DNA of 55,271 nt from Clostridia bacterium (GCA_017398425.1 JAFQFZ010000012.1:1-55271), one strand, 5' to 3'; counted from the stretch's first letter, positions 40,602 through 50,767 are shown. The notes: generated from the sequence alone by a model not told the origin. Made by a program: numbers and translations.

Positions 40602-43013
40602 ATGAAGCGCTACGAACCTGCACAAATTGAGAAAAAATGGCAGGACATCTGGGACAAGACCGATGCCTTTGCCGCCACCGAAGATTACAGCAAGCCGAAG
40701 TTTTATGCGCTTGTCGAGTTCCCGTACCCGTCGGGTGCCGGTATGCACGTCGGTCACATCAAGGCCTATTCCGGTTTGGAAGTCGTCAGCCGCAAACGCC
40801 GCAAGCAGGGCTACAACGTCCTGTTTCCGATCGGCTTTGATGCCTACGGCCTGCCGACCGAAAACTACGCCATTAAGACGGGCATCCATCCCCGTCAGGT
40901 CACCGACCAAAACATTGCGCGCTTCACCGAACAGCTCAAGCGCGTCGGTTTCTCGTTCGATTGGTCGCGCGTGATCGACACCACCGAAGAAGAATACTAC
41001 AAGTGGACGCAGTGGATCTTCCTCAAAATGTTTGAGAACGGTCTGGCGTTCCGCGACAAGACGCTTGTGAACTATTGCCCGAGCTGTAAGGTCGTCCTCT
41101 CGAACGAGGATTCCCAGGGCGGCAAGTGTGACATCTGCCACAGCGACGTGGTGCAACGCTCCAAGGACGTGTGGTATCTGCGCATCACCGAGTACGCCGA
41201 CAAGCTGCTCGAAGAGCTCGACGAGCTCGATTATCTCCCCAACGTCAAACTGCAACAGCGCAACTGGATCGGCAAGTCGACGGGCGCGTTTGTCAATTTT
41301 GAACTGCCCGAGATCGGCGAGTCGCTTCGCATCTACACGACGCGCCCCGACACGATGTTCGGCGTGACCTTCATGGTCATGGCACCCGAGCATCCGCTCC
41401 TTGAGCAATACCGCGACCGCATCGCCAACGCCGACGAGCTCGACGCCTACCGTGCGGAGTGCAGCAAGAAGACCGAGTTTGAGAGAACGCAGCTTGTCAA
41501 AGACAAGACGGGCGTCAAGATCGACGGCTTGACCGCGATCAACCCGCTCACCGGAAAAAACGTGCCGATCTTCATCTCCGACTACGTCATGATGGGTTAC
41601 GGCACCGGTGCGATCATGGCGGTGCCCGCGCACGACGACCGTGACTACGATTTCGCCAAGAAGTTCGGCGTGGACATCGTTCCCGTCATCGAAGGCGGCA
41701 ACGTCGAAGAAGCGGCGTACACCGGCGACGGTGTGATGATCAACTCCGACTTCCTCAACGGCATCGCGACCAAAGCCGAAGCGATCGAAAAAGCGATCGA
41801 GAAGCTCGTCGGAATGGGTGTCGGTGAAGCCGGCGTGCAATATAAGATGAAAGACTGGGCGTTCAACCGCCAGCGTTATTGGGGCGAGCCGATCCCGATC
41901 GTGCACTGCGAGCATTGCGGCATGGTGCCGGTGCCTTATGAAGAGCTGCCGCTCCGTCTGCCCAAGGCGGACAGCTTCGCGCCCGGTTCGGACGGCGAAA
42001 GCCCGCTTGCCAAGATCGACGACTTTGTGAACTGCACCTGCCCGAAGTGCGGCGCTCCCGCCAAGCGTGAGACCGACACGATGCCGCAGTGGGCGGGCTC
42101 GTCGTGGTACTTCCTGCGCTACATCGATCCGAAGAACCGTGAGGCGCTCGCGTCTCCCGAAGCACTGAAATACTGGATGCCTGTCGACTGGTACAACGGC
42201 GGCATGGAGCATGTGACGCGTCACATGATCTATTCGCGCTTCTGGCATCACTTCCTGTACGATATCGGCGCTGTGCCGACGACCGAGCCGTATGCCAAGC
42301 GCACCGCGCAGGGTCTGATCCTCGGTCCCGACGGCGATAAGATGAGCAAATCCAAGGGCAATGTGGTCGATCCGCTCGAAGTGGTCGAGACCTACGGCGC
42401 GGACGTGCTTCGCGTGTACATCCTCTTCATGGGCGACTATGAAAAGGCGACTCCGTGGTCGGAAAACGGTGTCAAGGGTTGCAAGCGCTTCCTCGACCGT
42501 GTGTGGGCGTTGCAGGAGTGCATCACCGACAGCGACGAGCTGTCCGAGGATCTCCAGGGCGCGTTCCACCGCACCTTGAAGAAGGTGACCGAGGATATCG
42601 AAGCGATGAAGTTCAACACCGCCATTGCGGCGATGATGACCCTCTTGAACCAGATCGGTGAGAAGGGAAGCGTGACCCGCGGCGAGTGGAAGATGTTCCT
42701 CTCAATGCTCAATCCGTTTGCTCCCCACATCACCGAAGAAATGTGGGAAGAGGCGGGCTTTGAAGGCTCGCTCGTCACGGCGGAATGGCCCGCCTACGAC
42801 GAGGCGAAGTGTGTCGAGCAAACCGTCGAGATCGTCGTGCAGATCAACGGCAAGATCAAGACCCGTCTGAACATCCCGCACGATGCCACGCAAGAGGCGG
42901 TGCTGGCGATGGCCAAGGCGGACGAGAAGGTCGCCGAACTGCTTGACGGCATGCAGATCGTGAAGGAGCTGTACGTCCCCGGCAAGCTGTGCAACATCGT
43001 GGTTCGTCCCTGA
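40602..43013 (+). CDS. leuS: Leucyl-tRNA synthetase
   Basis: 803 residues, normal length. The class I signature HVGH is at 49-52 (PSGAGMHVGH) and KMSKSKGN near 580. The CP1 editing domain lies between, with MGYGTGAIMAVPAHDDRDYDF marking its core. Paired cysteines CPSCK with CDICH and later CEHCG with CPKCG form zinc-binding insertions. It follows rsfS without a gap. No T-box leader is present because it lies inside the operon. Confidence 0.98.
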   Translation: MKRYEPAQIEKKWQDIWDKTDAFAATEDYSKPKFYALVEFPYPSGAGMHVGHIKAYSGLEVVSRKRRKQGYNVLFPIGFDAYGLPTENYAIKTGIHPRQVTDQNIARFTEQLKRVGFSFDWSRVIDTTEEEYYKWTQWIFLKMFENGLAFRDKTLVNYCPSCKVVLSNEDSQGGKCDICHSDVVQRSKDVWYLRITEYADKLLEELDELDYLPNVKLQQRNWIGKSTGAFVNFELPEIGESLRIYTTRPDTMFGVTFMVMAPEHPLLEQYRDRIANADELDAYRAECSKKTEFERTQLVKDKTGVKIDGLTAINPLTGKNVPIFISDYVMMGYGTGAIMAVPAHDDRDYDFAKKFGVDIVPVIEGGNVEEAAYTGDGVMINSDFLNGIATKAEAIEKAIEKLVGMGVGEAGVQYKMKDWAFNRQRYWGEPIPIVHCEHCGMVPVPYEELPLRLPKADSFAPGSDGESPLAKIDDFVNCTCPKCGAPAKRETDTMPQWAGSSWYFLRYIDPKNREALASPEALKYWMPVDWYNGGMEHVTRHMIYSRFWHHFLYDIGAVPTTEPYAKRTAQGLILGPDGDKMSKSKGNVVDPLEVVETYGADVLRVYILFMGDYEKATPWSENGVKGCKRFLDRVWALQECITDSDELSEDLQGAFHRTLKKVTEDIEAMKFNTAIAAMMTLLNQIGEKGSVTRGEWKMFLSMLNPFAPHITEEMWEEAGFEGSLVTAEWPAYDEAKCVEQTVEIVVQINGKIKTRLNIPHDATQEAVLAMAKADEKVAELLDGMQIVKELYVPGKLCNIVVRP

Positions 43014-43048
43014 GAATGGGAAAAACGGAAATGTTTTGAAAAAAACTC

Positions 43049-43077
43049 TTGACGAACGGCAAAGAATACGATATAAT
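43049..43077 (+). promoter_or_regulatory. Promoter of rpsU
   Basis: TTGACG (43049-43054) and TATAAT (43072-43077) with 17-base spacing, after leuS. Confidence 0.85.
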
Positions 43078-43148
43078 CCTATTATGCGAAGTTTTTCGCT
43101 TATTCAAAAATTTGCCCCTGCTGTATGGCGGAGGGAGGGAAATAGTCA

Positions 43149-43325
43149 ATGTCGGAAATTCGAGTAAAAGAGAACGAGTCCTTGGATAGCGCGCTGCGCC
43201 GCTGGAAGAAGTCCTGCGCCCGCTCCGGTGTCCTTGCGGAAGTTCGCAAAAGAGAGCATTACGAGAAGCCTTCGGTGAAACGTAAGAAGAAGTCGGAAGC
43301 TGCCCGTAAAAGAAAGTTCAAATAA
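43149..43325 (+). CDS. rpsU: 30S ribosomal protein S21
   Basis: 58 residues, very basic: [21 protein letters not shown] at the start, [18 protein letters not shown] in the middle and a Lys/Arg-rich tail ([15 protein letters not shown]). This is the standard S21 sequence; it binds near the anti-Shine-Dalgarno end of 16S rRNA. A ribosome binding site (ggagggagggaaatagtcA) precedes the ATG. Single gene with its own promoter and terminator. Confidence 0.97.
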   Translation: MSEIRVKENESLDSALRRWKKSCARSGVLAEVRKREHYEKPSVKRKKKSEAARKRKFK

Positions 43326-43333
43326 GAGCGCTC

Positions 43334-43366
43334 AAAAAAAGCAGGCAGCGATGCCTGCTTTTTTGC
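43334..43366 (+). terminator. Terminator of rpsU
   Basis: aaaaaagcaggca-gcga-tgcctgctttttt is a perfect stem with a T run. Confidence 0.95.
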
Positions 43367-43396
43367 ATATGCGCCGATTGTAAAGGAGGGGACGGT

Positions 43397-43909
43397 GTGT
43401 CGCTGTTTCACCCGACCATTCTCAAAAACCGCATCACCGACCTGTCGACCGAGGAGCTGCAGGCGATGGGGGTCAAGGCGGTGTTGCTCGACGTGGACAA
43501 CACGCTCACGCGCCACCACAGTCAGGAGCTTCCCGAAGCGGTGGACGCGTGGCTCAGAGCCGTGCAGGAGAGCGGCATCCGTTGTATGCTGGTTTCCAAT
43601 TCCAAACGACCGCGGATCGACCCGTTTGCCGCGCGCATCGGTTTGCCGTACATTCACACCGCCGTGAAGCCGCTTCCGTTCGGATTTCGTCGCGCGGTCA
43701 AGACGCTCGGTGTAACGAAAGGCGAATGCCTTGCGATCGGGGATCAAACCTTCACCGATGTGCTTGGCGCGCGCCTGTGCGGCATCCGCGTGACTCAGCT
43801 CATCCCCATCGAGGAAGAGACAGGATGGAGCTTTCGGGTGCGCCGTCGGCTGGAGAAGGGCGTGCTCGCCCGTTATCGTAAAAAACAAGAAAGAAGGGAT
43901 CGCCGATGA
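43397..43909 (+). CDS. yqeG: YqeG-family HAD phosphatase
   Basis: 170 residues. HAD superfamily motif I is LLDVDNTLT with the Asp nucleophile and the Asp acid, motif II is LVSNSKRPR, and motif III is AIGDQTFTDVLGA. It opens FHPTILKNRITDLSTEEL as in YqeG (subclass IIIA). Substrate not settled in general. It starts with GTG (ggaggggacgGTG) and overlaps the next gene by ATGA. Genes downstream follow the usual clostridial order. Confidence 0.92.
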   Translation: MSLFHPTILKNRITDLSTEELQAMGVKAVLLDVDNTLTRHHSQELPEAVDAWLRAVQESGIRCMLVSNSKRPRIDPFAARIGLPYIHTAVKPLPFGFRRAVKTLGVTKGECLAIGDQTFTDVLGARLCGIRVTQLIPIEEETGWSFRVRRRLEKGVLARYRKKQERRDRR

Positions 43910-44763
43910 CGGCGAGATTCGGGCCTGCCGGCAACGCGGACGCGTTCTACGAAGCCGGTTTCAAATCCACATTCCAAGCCCCTGCGTGGCTTCGTTCTTT
44001 GGGTCTCTCGGCGTATGAATACCAGTGCGGTCGCGGTGTGCGCCTGTCGGACACGACGGCGGTGCAGATCGCCAAAGAGGCCGCCGCAAACGATATTGCC
44101 GTGTCGCTTCACGCGCCGTATTTCATCTCACTTGCCTCCAAAGAACCCGAAAAACGCGACAATTCGGTGCGCTACATTCTCGATTCCGCCGACGCGGTGG
44201 TGCGCCTCGGGGGCGACCGCATCGTGGTGCATCCGGGCGGACTGGGCGGTCTGTCGCGTGAGGATGCGACGGCGCTTGCGTGCGAAACGCTCGCCAAGGC
44301 GCAACGTGCGCTGGATGAGGCGGGTCTGTCGCAGGTGCACATCTGCCCCGAAACGATGGGCAAGATCAACCAGCTCGGCACGTTTGAGGAAGTGTTGACC
44401 ATGTGTGGGGTGGACGAGCGGTTTTTGCCGTGCGTCGACTTCGGTCATCTCAACAGCCGCACCCACGGCGAGGTCAACTCGGAAGCCGCCTTCGCGGCGC
44501 TTCTCGACCGCATGGAGGAAGCGCTCGGCGCAGAGCGTGCGCGTGTGTTCCACACGCATTTTTCCAAGATCGAATACACGGCAGGCGGCGAAAAACGCCA
44601 CCTGACCTTTGAAGATGCCGTCTACGGACCCGAACCGCAACCGCTCATGCGGTTGCTGGCGACGCGCGGCTTTTGCCCGGTCGTGATCTGCGAATCCGAC
44701 GGCACACAGGCGGCGGATGCCGCCGCGATGAGCGCGCTGTACGAGCAGGCGCGGAAAGGATGA
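43906..44763 (+). CDS. Endonuclease IV-like (AP endonuclease 2 family) TIM-barrel protein
   Basis: 285 residues. Metal-ligand segments of endonuclease IV occur in order: [33 protein letters not shown] and [10 protein letters not shown], with a final ICES(D) near the end. The length fits bacterial Nfo. Nfo cuts abasic sites in DNA; related TIM barrels are sugar isomerases. The zinc-site pattern and HTHFSK favour an Nfo-like hydrolase. It overlaps yqeG by four bases and precedes aroQ. Confidence 0.85.
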   Translation: MTARFGPAGNADAFYEAGFKSTFQAPAWLRSLGLSAYEYQCGRGVRLSDTTAVQIAKEAAANDIAVSLHAPYFISLASKEPEKRDNSVRYILDSADAVVRLGGDRIVVHPGGLGGLSREDATALACETLAKAQRALDEAGLSQVHICPETMGKINQLGTFEEVLTMCGVDERFLPCVDFGHLNSRTHGEVNSEAAFAALLDRMEEALGAERARVFHTHFSKIEYTAGGEKRHLTFEDAVYGPEPQPLMRLLATRGFCPVVICESDGTQAADAAAMSALYEQARKG

Positions 44764-44768
44764 ATTCC

Positions 44769-45209
44769 ATGGGAAAACGCATTTTGGTGATGAACGGGCC
44801 GAACCTCAATCTGCTCGGCATCCGTGAGCCGGGCATCTACGGTCACGACACGCTCGAAACGCTGTGCAACACGGTGCGCGATGCGGCTGTGAACTACGGC
44901 GCAACGGTGGATTTCTTCCAATCGAACCACGAGGGGGCGCTCATTGATACGCTCCATGCCGCGATGGGGGTCTACGACGGCGTGATTCTCAACGCCGGCG
45001 CTTACACACATTACAGCTATGCATTGCGCGATGCGATCGCCGCGGTTCGTCTGCCCGTGGTGGAGGTGCATTTGAGCGACATCCACGCGCGCGAGGAATT
45101 TCGTCACGTTTCGGTCATCGAACCCGTTTGCGTGGCGCAGATCAGCGGTCTCGGCGTAGGAAGCTACCTCAAGGGACTCGAATTGCTGTGTAAGGAGGAG
45201 ACGACGTGA
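44769..45209 (+). CDS. aroQ: Type II 3-dehydroquinate dehydratase
   Basis: 146 residues, exactly the usual size. It dehydrates 3-dehydroquinate in the shikimate pathway. Markers are [47 protein letters not shown] and [18 protein letters not shown]. The ATG at 44769 with aaagga eight bases upstream is preferred to an ATG three codons earlier that overlaps the previous stop. GTGA overlap with pepP. Confidence 0.97.
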   Translation: MGKRILVMNGPNLNLLGIREPGIYGHDTLETLCNTVRDAAVNYGATVDFFQSNHEGALIDTLHAAMGVYDGVILNAGAYTHYSYALRDAIAAVRLPVVEVHLSDIHAREEFRHVSVIEPVCVAQISGLGVGSYLKGLELLCKEETT

Positions 45210-46273
45210 ACGCGCGTTTGCAAAAGTTGGCGACCTTCCTGAAGGAGGGGGAAGCGGCGGTCGTGCTGTCCGAGTCGAACCGCCTGTATTATACCGACTT
45301 TGACGCCGATTCGGGATTGTTGTGGCTGACCGCGACGTCGTGCGGATTCGTGACCGATTTTCGTTATACGGAAGCGGCGCGCCGCGTGATCACCGATATG
45401 GAGGTCACGGAGGGGAAGCGCTTTTTCTCCGAAACGATCGCCGTGCTGAAAGCGCAGGGCGTGACGCGCTTGTATCTCGAAGATGAGACCCTCACCGTCG
45501 TACAGCGCCGTCATTTTCTACGTAATGCCGACGGAGTGGAGTTGGTGTGCGACGGCACGCTGTGCCGCGAGATCGGTCATCAACGCCGCGTGAAGGATGC
45601 GGGGGAGCTTCGTCGTATTCGCCGCGCCCAAGCGGTGACCGAGGAAGGCTTTTCCTATATTTTGTCCCGTTTGCAGGTCGGGCGCACCGAAAAGGACGTG
45701 GCGCTGGATCTTGAGATGTATATGCGCCGCAACGGTGCCGATCGTGTCGCGTTTGACTTCATCGCCGCCTCGGGTGAAAACGGCGCGTTGCCCCATGCCG
45801 TGCCGAGCGATCGGCGGTTGCAAACAGGCGATTTCCTGACACTCGATTTCGGAGCGACCGTCGACGGTTACCGCTCGGATATGACGCGCACCGTGGCGAT
45901 CGGATCGGTGAGCGACGAAATGAAAGCGGTGTATGACATCGTGCTGGCGGCTCAGCGCGCGTGCCTGGATGGGTTGCGGGCGGGGCTCAGCGGTGCCGAA
46001 GGTGACCGCTTGGCGCGCGAAGTGATCGAACGCGCCGGCTACGGTGCGGCGTTCGGTCACAGCACGGGACACGGTGTCGGCATCGACATTCATGAGCTTC
46101 CGCGCCTTTCGTCGGGTAACGACGAACGCCTCATGATCGGCGAGATCGTGACGGTGGAGCCGGGCATCTATCTGGAGGGACGCTTCGGCGTGCGCATCGA
46201 AGATATGGTGTGCATCACCGCCGACGGATGTGAAAACTTGACGTCTGCACCGAAAGATTTGCTGATCTTGTAA
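45206..46273 (+). CDS. pepP: Xaa-Pro aminopeptidase-like M24 peptidase
   Basis: 355 residues: a creatinase-type N-terminal domain (1-125) and a pita-bread M24 domain with five metal ligands in [19 protein letters not shown] (two Asp), [16 protein letters not shown] (His), [11 protein letters not shown] (Glu) and GVRIEDMV (Glu). It removes the first residue of peptides with proline in second place. Starts with GTG overlapping aroQ; ribosome binding site aaggagga. Order aroQ-pepP-efp is common in Firmicutes. Confidence 0.95.
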   Translation: MNARLQKLATFLKEGEAAVVLSESNRLYYTDFDADSGLLWLTATSCGFVTDFRYTEAARRVITDMEVTEGKRFFSETIAVLKAQGVTRLYLEDETLTVVQRRHFLRNADGVELVCDGTLCREIGHQRRVKDAGELRRIRRAQAVTEEGFSYILSRLQVGRTEKDVALDLEMYMRRNGADRVAFDFIAASGENGALPHAVPSDRRLQTGDFLTLDFGATVDGYRSDMTRTVAIGSVSDEMKAVYDIVLAAQRACLDGLRAGLSGAEGDRLAREVIERAGYGAAFGHSTGHGVGIDIHELPRLSSGNDERLMIGEIVTVEPGIYLEGRFGVRIEDMVCITADGCENLTSAPKDLLIL

Positions 46274-46290
46274 AAACTTTGAAAAGAGAC

Positions 46291-46319
46291 TTGCAAATTT
46301 TTCGCAGATAGGGTAAAAT
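46291..46319 (+). promoter_or_regulatory. Promoter of efp
   Basis: TTGCAA (46291-46296) and TAAAAT (46314-46319) with 17-base spacing. Confidence 0.75.
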
Positions 46320-46373
46320 AAAGTATAACTCAGTTATGGGTGCTTAAAATTTGATTTTTCGGAGGAATGTCCC

Positions 46374-46931
46374 ATGGTTACAGCTGGCGATTTTCGTAAC
46401 GGCATGACGTTCGAGATGGACGGCAACGTTTTTCAGATTGTGGAGTTTCAGCATGTCAAGCCCGGCAAAGGCGCCGCGTTTGTCCGTACCAAGATCCGCA
46501 ACGTGATCCAAGGTACCATCATTGAAAAGACCTTCAACCCGTCGGATAAGTTCCCGACGGCGTACGTCGAGAGAAAGGACATGGAGTATTCCTACACGGA
46601 CGGCGATCTGTACTACTTCATGGATCCCGAGACGTTCGAGCTTGTTCCGATCGGTGAGGATGTCCTCTCCGACAGCTTCAAGTTCGTGAAAGAGAACTTT
46701 GTGTGCAAAGTCGCTTCCTACAAGGGCAAGGTGTTCTCGGTCGACGCGCCGAACTTTGTCGAGCTGCAGGTCACCAAGACCGATCCCGGCTTCAAGGGCG
46801 ACACCGCCACCAACGCCACCAAACCCGCCACGCTGGAGACCGGCGTGGAGATCCGCGTGCCGTTGTTCATCGACGAGGGCGAAATGATCCGCGTCGACAC
46901 CCGCACCGGCGAGTACATGGAGCGCGCGTAA
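46374..46931 (+). CDS. efp: Elongation factor P
   Basis: 185 residues. EF-P relieves ribosome stalling on polyproline. It begins [38 protein letters not shown], with the modified-loop position reading PGKGAAF (Lys of the loop), and ends with [11 protein letters not shown] as is usual. Genes for loop-modifying enzymes were not seen here. A ribosome binding site (ggaggaatgtccc) precedes ATG. Confidence 0.98.
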   Translation: MVTAGDFRNGMTFEMDGNVFQIVEFQHVKPGKGAAFVRTKIRNVIQGTIIEKTFNPSDKFPTAYVERKDMEYSYTDGDLYYFMDPETFELVPIGEDVLSDSFKFVKENFVCKVASYKGKVFSVDAPNFVELQVTKTDPGFKGDTATNATKPATLETGVEIRVPLFIDEGEMIRVDTRTGEYMERA

Positions 46932-46968
46932 CAGCGTCTCTGCAACAACAGATAAGGAGGCAACTGTA

Positions 46969-47424
46969 ATGGATTTGACCGAAAAGATTGCGTATCTCAA
47001 AGGCATGCTCGAGGGCATGGAGATCGATAAGGACAGCAAAGAGGGCAAGATCTACACCGCGATCATGGACGTGCTGACCGATATGGCGCTGACCATCGAA
47101 GACATGGTGGACTATGTGGACGAGCTCTCCGAGCAGGTCGACGAGATCGACGAGGATCTCGCCAACGTGGAAGAGTTCCTCGAAGAGGAATTCGACGACG
47201 ATTGCGACTGCGATTGCGATTGCGACTGCTGCGACGACGAGGACGAGTGGGACGACGAATTCTATGAGATCACCTGCCCCGCCTGCAGTGCGACGTTCGA
47301 AGTGGACGAAGAGACGTTGCTCGACGGCGGCATCGCTTGCCCCGAGTGCGACGAGCCGCTCGAATTCGACATCGAGTGCGAGGACGACTGCGATTGCGGT
47401 TGCTGCGGCGAGGACGAAGAATAA
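46969..47424 (+). CDS. CD1247-like protein with Asp-Cys repeats and zinc ribbon
   Basis: 151 residues, very acidic. Residues 1-70 are a helical domain opening LTEKIAYLKGMLEGMEID, matching the CD1247 N-terminal family of Clostridia, which has no known function. Then comes an alternating CDCDCDCDCC tract (about 78-88), a zinc ribbon with CPAC and CPEC, and an acidic end with a CDCGCC motif. The Asp-Cys repeats have 13 or more cysteines in all, an extreme composition for an intracellular protein, suggestive of metal binding. Downstream of efp with aaggagg as ribosome binding site; terminator follows. Confidence 0.85.
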   Translation: MDLTEKIAYLKGMLEGMEIDKDSKEGKIYTAIMDVLTDMALTIEDMVDYVDELSEQVDEIDEDLANVEEFLEEEFDDDCDCDCDCDCCDDEDEWDDEFYEITCPACSATFEVDEETLLDGGIACPECDEPLEFDIECEDDCDCGCCGEDEE

Positions 47425-47438
47425 TTCGAAATTTGTCA

Positions 47439-47478
47439 AAAACGAGGGATCCCGATCGGATTCCTCGTTTTTTTGCGA
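47439..47478 (+). terminator. Terminator after the CD1247-like gene
   Basis: aaaaacgagggatcc-cgatc-ggattcctcgttttttt forms a stem with one mismatch and a T run. Confidence 0.85.
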
Positions 47479-47498
47479 GTCGGAAGGAGATGGAAACG

Positions 47499-48428
47499 AT
47501 GATCTATCGTTCGGTGGAGGAATTGATCGGTCACACACCGCTGTTTCAGGCGAATGCGCTTATGAAGGCAAAAGCGCTCAAGGGCAACCTGCTGTTGAAG
47601 CTCGAGAGCTTCAATCCCGCCGGTTCCGTCAAGGATCGCGTAGCGCTTCAAATGATCGTCGACGCGGAAGAGCGCGGCGTGTTGAAGCCGGGCGGTACGG
47701 TGATCGAGCCGACCTCGGGCAACACGGGCATCGGTTTGGCCGCCGTGTGTGCCGCAAAGGGCTATCGTCTGATCATCACCATGCCCGATACGATGTCGGT
47801 CGAACGGCGCAAGCTGATCGCATCCTACGGCGCGGAGCTGGTGCTCACCGACGGTAAGTACGGCATGAGCGGTGCAATCGAAAAAGCGGAAGAACTGGCA
47901 AAATCGATCGACGGTGCGATCGTGGCGGGTCAATTTGTCAATCCCGCAAACCCCGAGGCGCACAGCCTGACGACCGGTCCCGAGATTTGGGACGATACCG
48001 ACGGCACGGTGGAACTGTTTGTTGCGGGTGTCGGAACGGGCGGCACCATTACGGGTGTCGGACGCTATTTGAAATCAAAAAAACCGTCGGTGACGGTGGT
48101 GGCGGTGGAACCGTCGGATTCGGCGGTGTTGTCGGGCGAGACGGCAGGACCACACAAGTTGCAGGGCATCGGCGCGGGGTTCGTGCCGCAGGTGCTCGAT
48201 ACCGACGTGTACGACTCGATCGTCCGCGTGACGACCGACGAGGCGTATGAAGCGGCGCGGTTGCTTGCTGTGACCGAAGGCTTGCTCGTCGGCATTTCGT
48301 CGGGGGCGGCGCTTCACGCGGCGATGACCTTGGCGTCTTTGCCCGAAAACGCGGACAAAACGATCGTCGTGTTGCTTCCCGACACGGGCGATCGCTATTT
48401 GTCGACGGATTTGTTCGATCGCGCATAA
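47499..48428 (+). CDS. cysK: Cysteine synthase A (O-acetylserine sulfhydrylase)
   Basis: 309 residues. The PLP enzyme makes cysteine from O-acetylserine and sulfide. Markers are IGHTPLF, FNPAGSVKDRVAL with the PLP lysine, PTSGNTGIGLA, GVGTGGTITGVGRYLK and GISSGAAL. ATG at 47499 lies eight bases after ggaaggaga and is preferred to an ATG three codons upstream that overlaps the ribosome binding site. Transcribed separately from its neighbours. It gives cysteine in a window rich in cysteine proteins, which may be coincidence. Confidence 0.96.
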   Translation: MIYRSVEELIGHTPLFQANALMKAKALKGNLLLKLESFNPAGSVKDRVALQMIVDAEERGVLKPGGTVIEPTSGNTGIGLAAVCAAKGYRLIITMPDTMSVERRKLIASYGAELVLTDGKYGMSGAIEKAEELAKSIDGAIVAGQFVNPANPEAHSLTTGPEIWDDTDGTVELFVAGVGTGGTITGVGRYLKSKKPSVTVVAVEPSDSAVLSGETAGPHKLQGIGAGFVPQVLDTDVYDSIVRVTTDEAYEAARLLAVTEGLLVGISSGAALHAAMTLASLPENADKTIVVLLPDTGDRYLSTDLFDRA

Positions 48429-48434
48429 AAGGAT

Positions 48435-48463
48435 TTGCGTAATTGCGAAACTTGTGATATACT
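48435..48463 (+). promoter_or_regulatory. Promoter of the deacetylase-prfC unit
   Basis: TTGCGT (48435-48440) and TATACT (48458-48463) with 17-base spacing. Confidence 0.7.
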
Positions 48464-48496
48464 GGTAAATCGGTTTGAAGAAAGGGGAGAGCGATC

Positions 48497-49180
48497 GTGT
48501 GGAACGGCAAGAACAAAGCCTTGACCTTCAGTTATGACGACGGTGTGCAGGAAGATAAGCGTCTTGTGGAACTGTTCAATCGATACGGCTTAAAAGGCAC
48601 GTTCAACCTCAATTCGGCGCTGTTGTCCGAGGAACTCGGTTGGAACGAGTGGAAGCGCGGATTGCGCGTGACGCACGTGAACGCCGCCGAGGTGCCGACG
48701 CTGTATCGCGGTCACGAGGTGGCGGTGCATACCGCGCATCACGAAGATTTGACGGCGCTCCCTCCCGATACGCTCCGCAAGGAATTGCAGGAGGATAAAG
48801 CGGCGCTCGAAGCGCTCATCGGCGGCGACGTGGTCGGCATGGCGTATCCCTACGGCACCCACAATGAGGGCGTCGTGGCGGCGGTCGCGGCGGCCGGACT
48901 TTGCTACGCACGCACCGTGGCGGACACGCACCGCTTTGATTTGCCGTTGACTCCGCTTACGTGGGGTCACACCTGCCATCACAACGACGACCGTCTGTCT
49001 GAACTGGCGGAGGCGTTTTTGGCGTTGGAGACAGACACCCCGCAACTGTTCACGGTGTGGGGGCACAGCTATGAATTTTCGGTGGATGAAAACTGGGAGC
49101 GGATCGAGCGATTCTGTGAACGAATGGCCGGACGCGACGACATCGCCTATGTTACCAACAGGGAGGCCTTGGGACTGTAA
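48497..49180 (+). CDS. Polysaccharide deacetylase (NodB-like)
   Basis: 227 residues. The NodB fold is shown by FSYDDG (first Asp and metal Asp), VAVHTAHHEDL (His ligands) and MAYPYGTHNEG. It has no signal peptide, so unlike cell-wall deacetylases it should act in the cytoplasm, perhaps on short acetylated sugars imported by the cell. Starts with GTG (aaaggggagagcgatcGTG). It overlaps prfC by TAATG. Confidence 0.88.
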   Translation: MWNGKNKALTFSYDDGVQEDKRLVELFNRYGLKGTFNLNSALLSEELGWNEWKRGLRVTHVNAAEVPTLYRGHEVAVHTAHHEDLTALPPDTLRKELQEDKAALEALIGGDVVGMAYPYGTHNEGVVAAVAAAGLCYARTVADTHRFDLPLTPLTWGHTCHHNDDRLSELAEAFLALETDTPQLFTVWGHSYEFSVDENWERIERFCERMAGRDDIAYVTNREALGL

Positions 49181-50760
49181 TGGAAAAACACATCAACAAG
49201 CGGCGCACGTTTGCGATCATCTCGCACCCCGACGCCGGTAAAACGACCTTGACCGAAAAATTGTTGCTCTACGGAGGTGCCATCCAAAGCGCCGGTATGG
49301 TCAAGGGTAAACGCTCGATGAAGCACGCGGTTTCCGACTGGATGGAGATCGAAAAGCAGCGCGGCATCTCGGTCACCTCGTCGGTGTTGCAGTTTGAATA
49401 CGGCGATTGTTGCATCAACATCCTCGACACCCCGGGACACGAAGACTTCTCCGAGGATACCTATCGCACGCTGATGGCGGCGGATTCCGCGGTGATGGTC
49501 ATCGACGCATCCAAAGGTGTTGAGCGACAGACCAAAAAGCTCTTCAAGGTGTGCGTGATGCGCAACATCCCGATCTTCACGTTTATCAACAAGATGGACC
49601 GCGAAGCGCGCGATCCGTTTGATCTTCTTGAAGAGATCGAGCAGGTGCTCGGCATCGAGACCTATCCCGTCAACTGGCCGATGGGCTCGGGACGCGATTT
49701 TCGCGGCGTGTACGACCGCGGTCGCGGCGAGCTTCTTGCCTTCACCGCACAGGGCAACGGCGCGCACGAAGTGGCGACCACCGCTCTGCAGCTCGACGAC
49801 GCGGCGCTTGACGCCATGGTCGGAGCGGATGCGGCGGGACAACTGCGCGACGACATCGAATTGCTCGACGGCGCGGGAAGCGAACTGGATATGGAACTGG
49901 TGCAACACGGCAAGCTCTCGCCGGTGTTCTTCGGCTCGGCGCTGACGAACTTCGGCGTGGAACCGTTCCTGCGCGAATTTCTGAAAATGACCACACCGCC
50001 CCTGCCGCGGATGGCGGATACGGGTCTTGTCGATCCCGTCAAAACGCCGTTCTCGGCGTTTGTGTTCAAGATTCAGGCGAACATGAACAAAGCCCACCGC
50101 GACCGCATCGCCTTTATGCGTATCTGCTCGGGTCGTTTTGAAAAAGGCATGGAGGTCGTGCACGTCCAAAGCGGCAAGAAGATCCGCCTGTCCCAACCGC
50201 AACAAATGATGGCGTCCGACCGCGAGATCATTGAAGAAGCCTACGCCGGCGATATCATGGGCGTGTTCGATCCCGGTATGTTCTCGATCGGTGACACGCT
50301 GTGTGCACCGGGTAATAAATTCGTGTTCGAAGGCATCCCGACGTTCGAGCCGGAAATCTTCCGTTTGGTGCGTCAGGTGGATACCATGAAGCGTAAGCAA
50401 TTCGTCAAAGGTATGACGCAGATCGCTCAGGAAGGTGCGATCCAGATCTTCCAAGAGCCGGGCTCCGGTATGGAAGAGGTCATTGTCGGCGTGGTCGGCA
50501 CCCTGCAATTCGAAGTGCTCGAGCATCGCCTCAACAACGAATACGGCGTGCAGGTGCGTATGGAACCGCTGTCCTATCAGCACGTGCGCTGGATCGAGAG
50601 CGAGGTCGGAGACCCGCGCTCGCTCGACTTGACATCGGATACCAAATACGCGCAGGATATGCGCGGACGTCCGCTCCTCCTGTTCTCGAGCGAATGGAAC
50701 ATTCGATGGGCGCAGGATCACAACAAAACGCTGGTGCTGGCCGATTTCGGTCGTACATAA
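49180..50760 (+). CDS. prfC: Peptide chain release factor 3
   Basis: 526 residues. RF3 is a GTPase that helps RF1 and RF2 leave the ribosome. G1 is SHPDAGKTTLTE, switch segments include KQRGISVTSSV, G3 is DTPGHEDFSEDTYR, and G4 is FINKMDREARDP. C-terminal domains include FQEPGSGMEE and GVVGTLQFEVLEHRLNNEYG. Ends at a strong terminator. Confidence 0.97.
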   Translation: MEKHINKRRTFAIISHPDAGKTTLTEKLLLYGGAIQSAGMVKGKRSMKHAVSDWMEIEKQRGISVTSSVLQFEYGDCCINILDTPGHEDFSEDTYRTLMAADSAVMVIDASKGVERQTKKLFKVCVMRNIPIFTFINKMDREARDPFDLLEEIEQVLGIETYPVNWPMGSGRDFRGVYDRGRGELLAFTAQGNGAHEVATTALQLDDAALDAMVGADAAGQLRDDIELLDGAGSELDMELVQHGKLSPVFFGSALTNFGVEPFLREFLKMTTPPLPRMADTGLVDPVKTPFSAFVFKIQANMNKAHRDRIAFMRICSGRFEKGMEVVHVQSGKKIRLSQPQQMMASDREIIEEAYAGDIMGVFDPGMFSIGDTLCAPGNKFVFEGIPTFEPEIFRLVRQVDTMKRKQFVKGMTQIAQEGAIQIFQEPGSGMEEVIVGVVGTLQFEVLEHRLNNEYGVQVRMEPLSYQHVRWIESEVGDPRSLDLTSDTKYAQDMRGRPLLLFSSEWNIRWAQDHNKTLVLADFGRT

Positions 50761-50767
50761 TTTCGGG

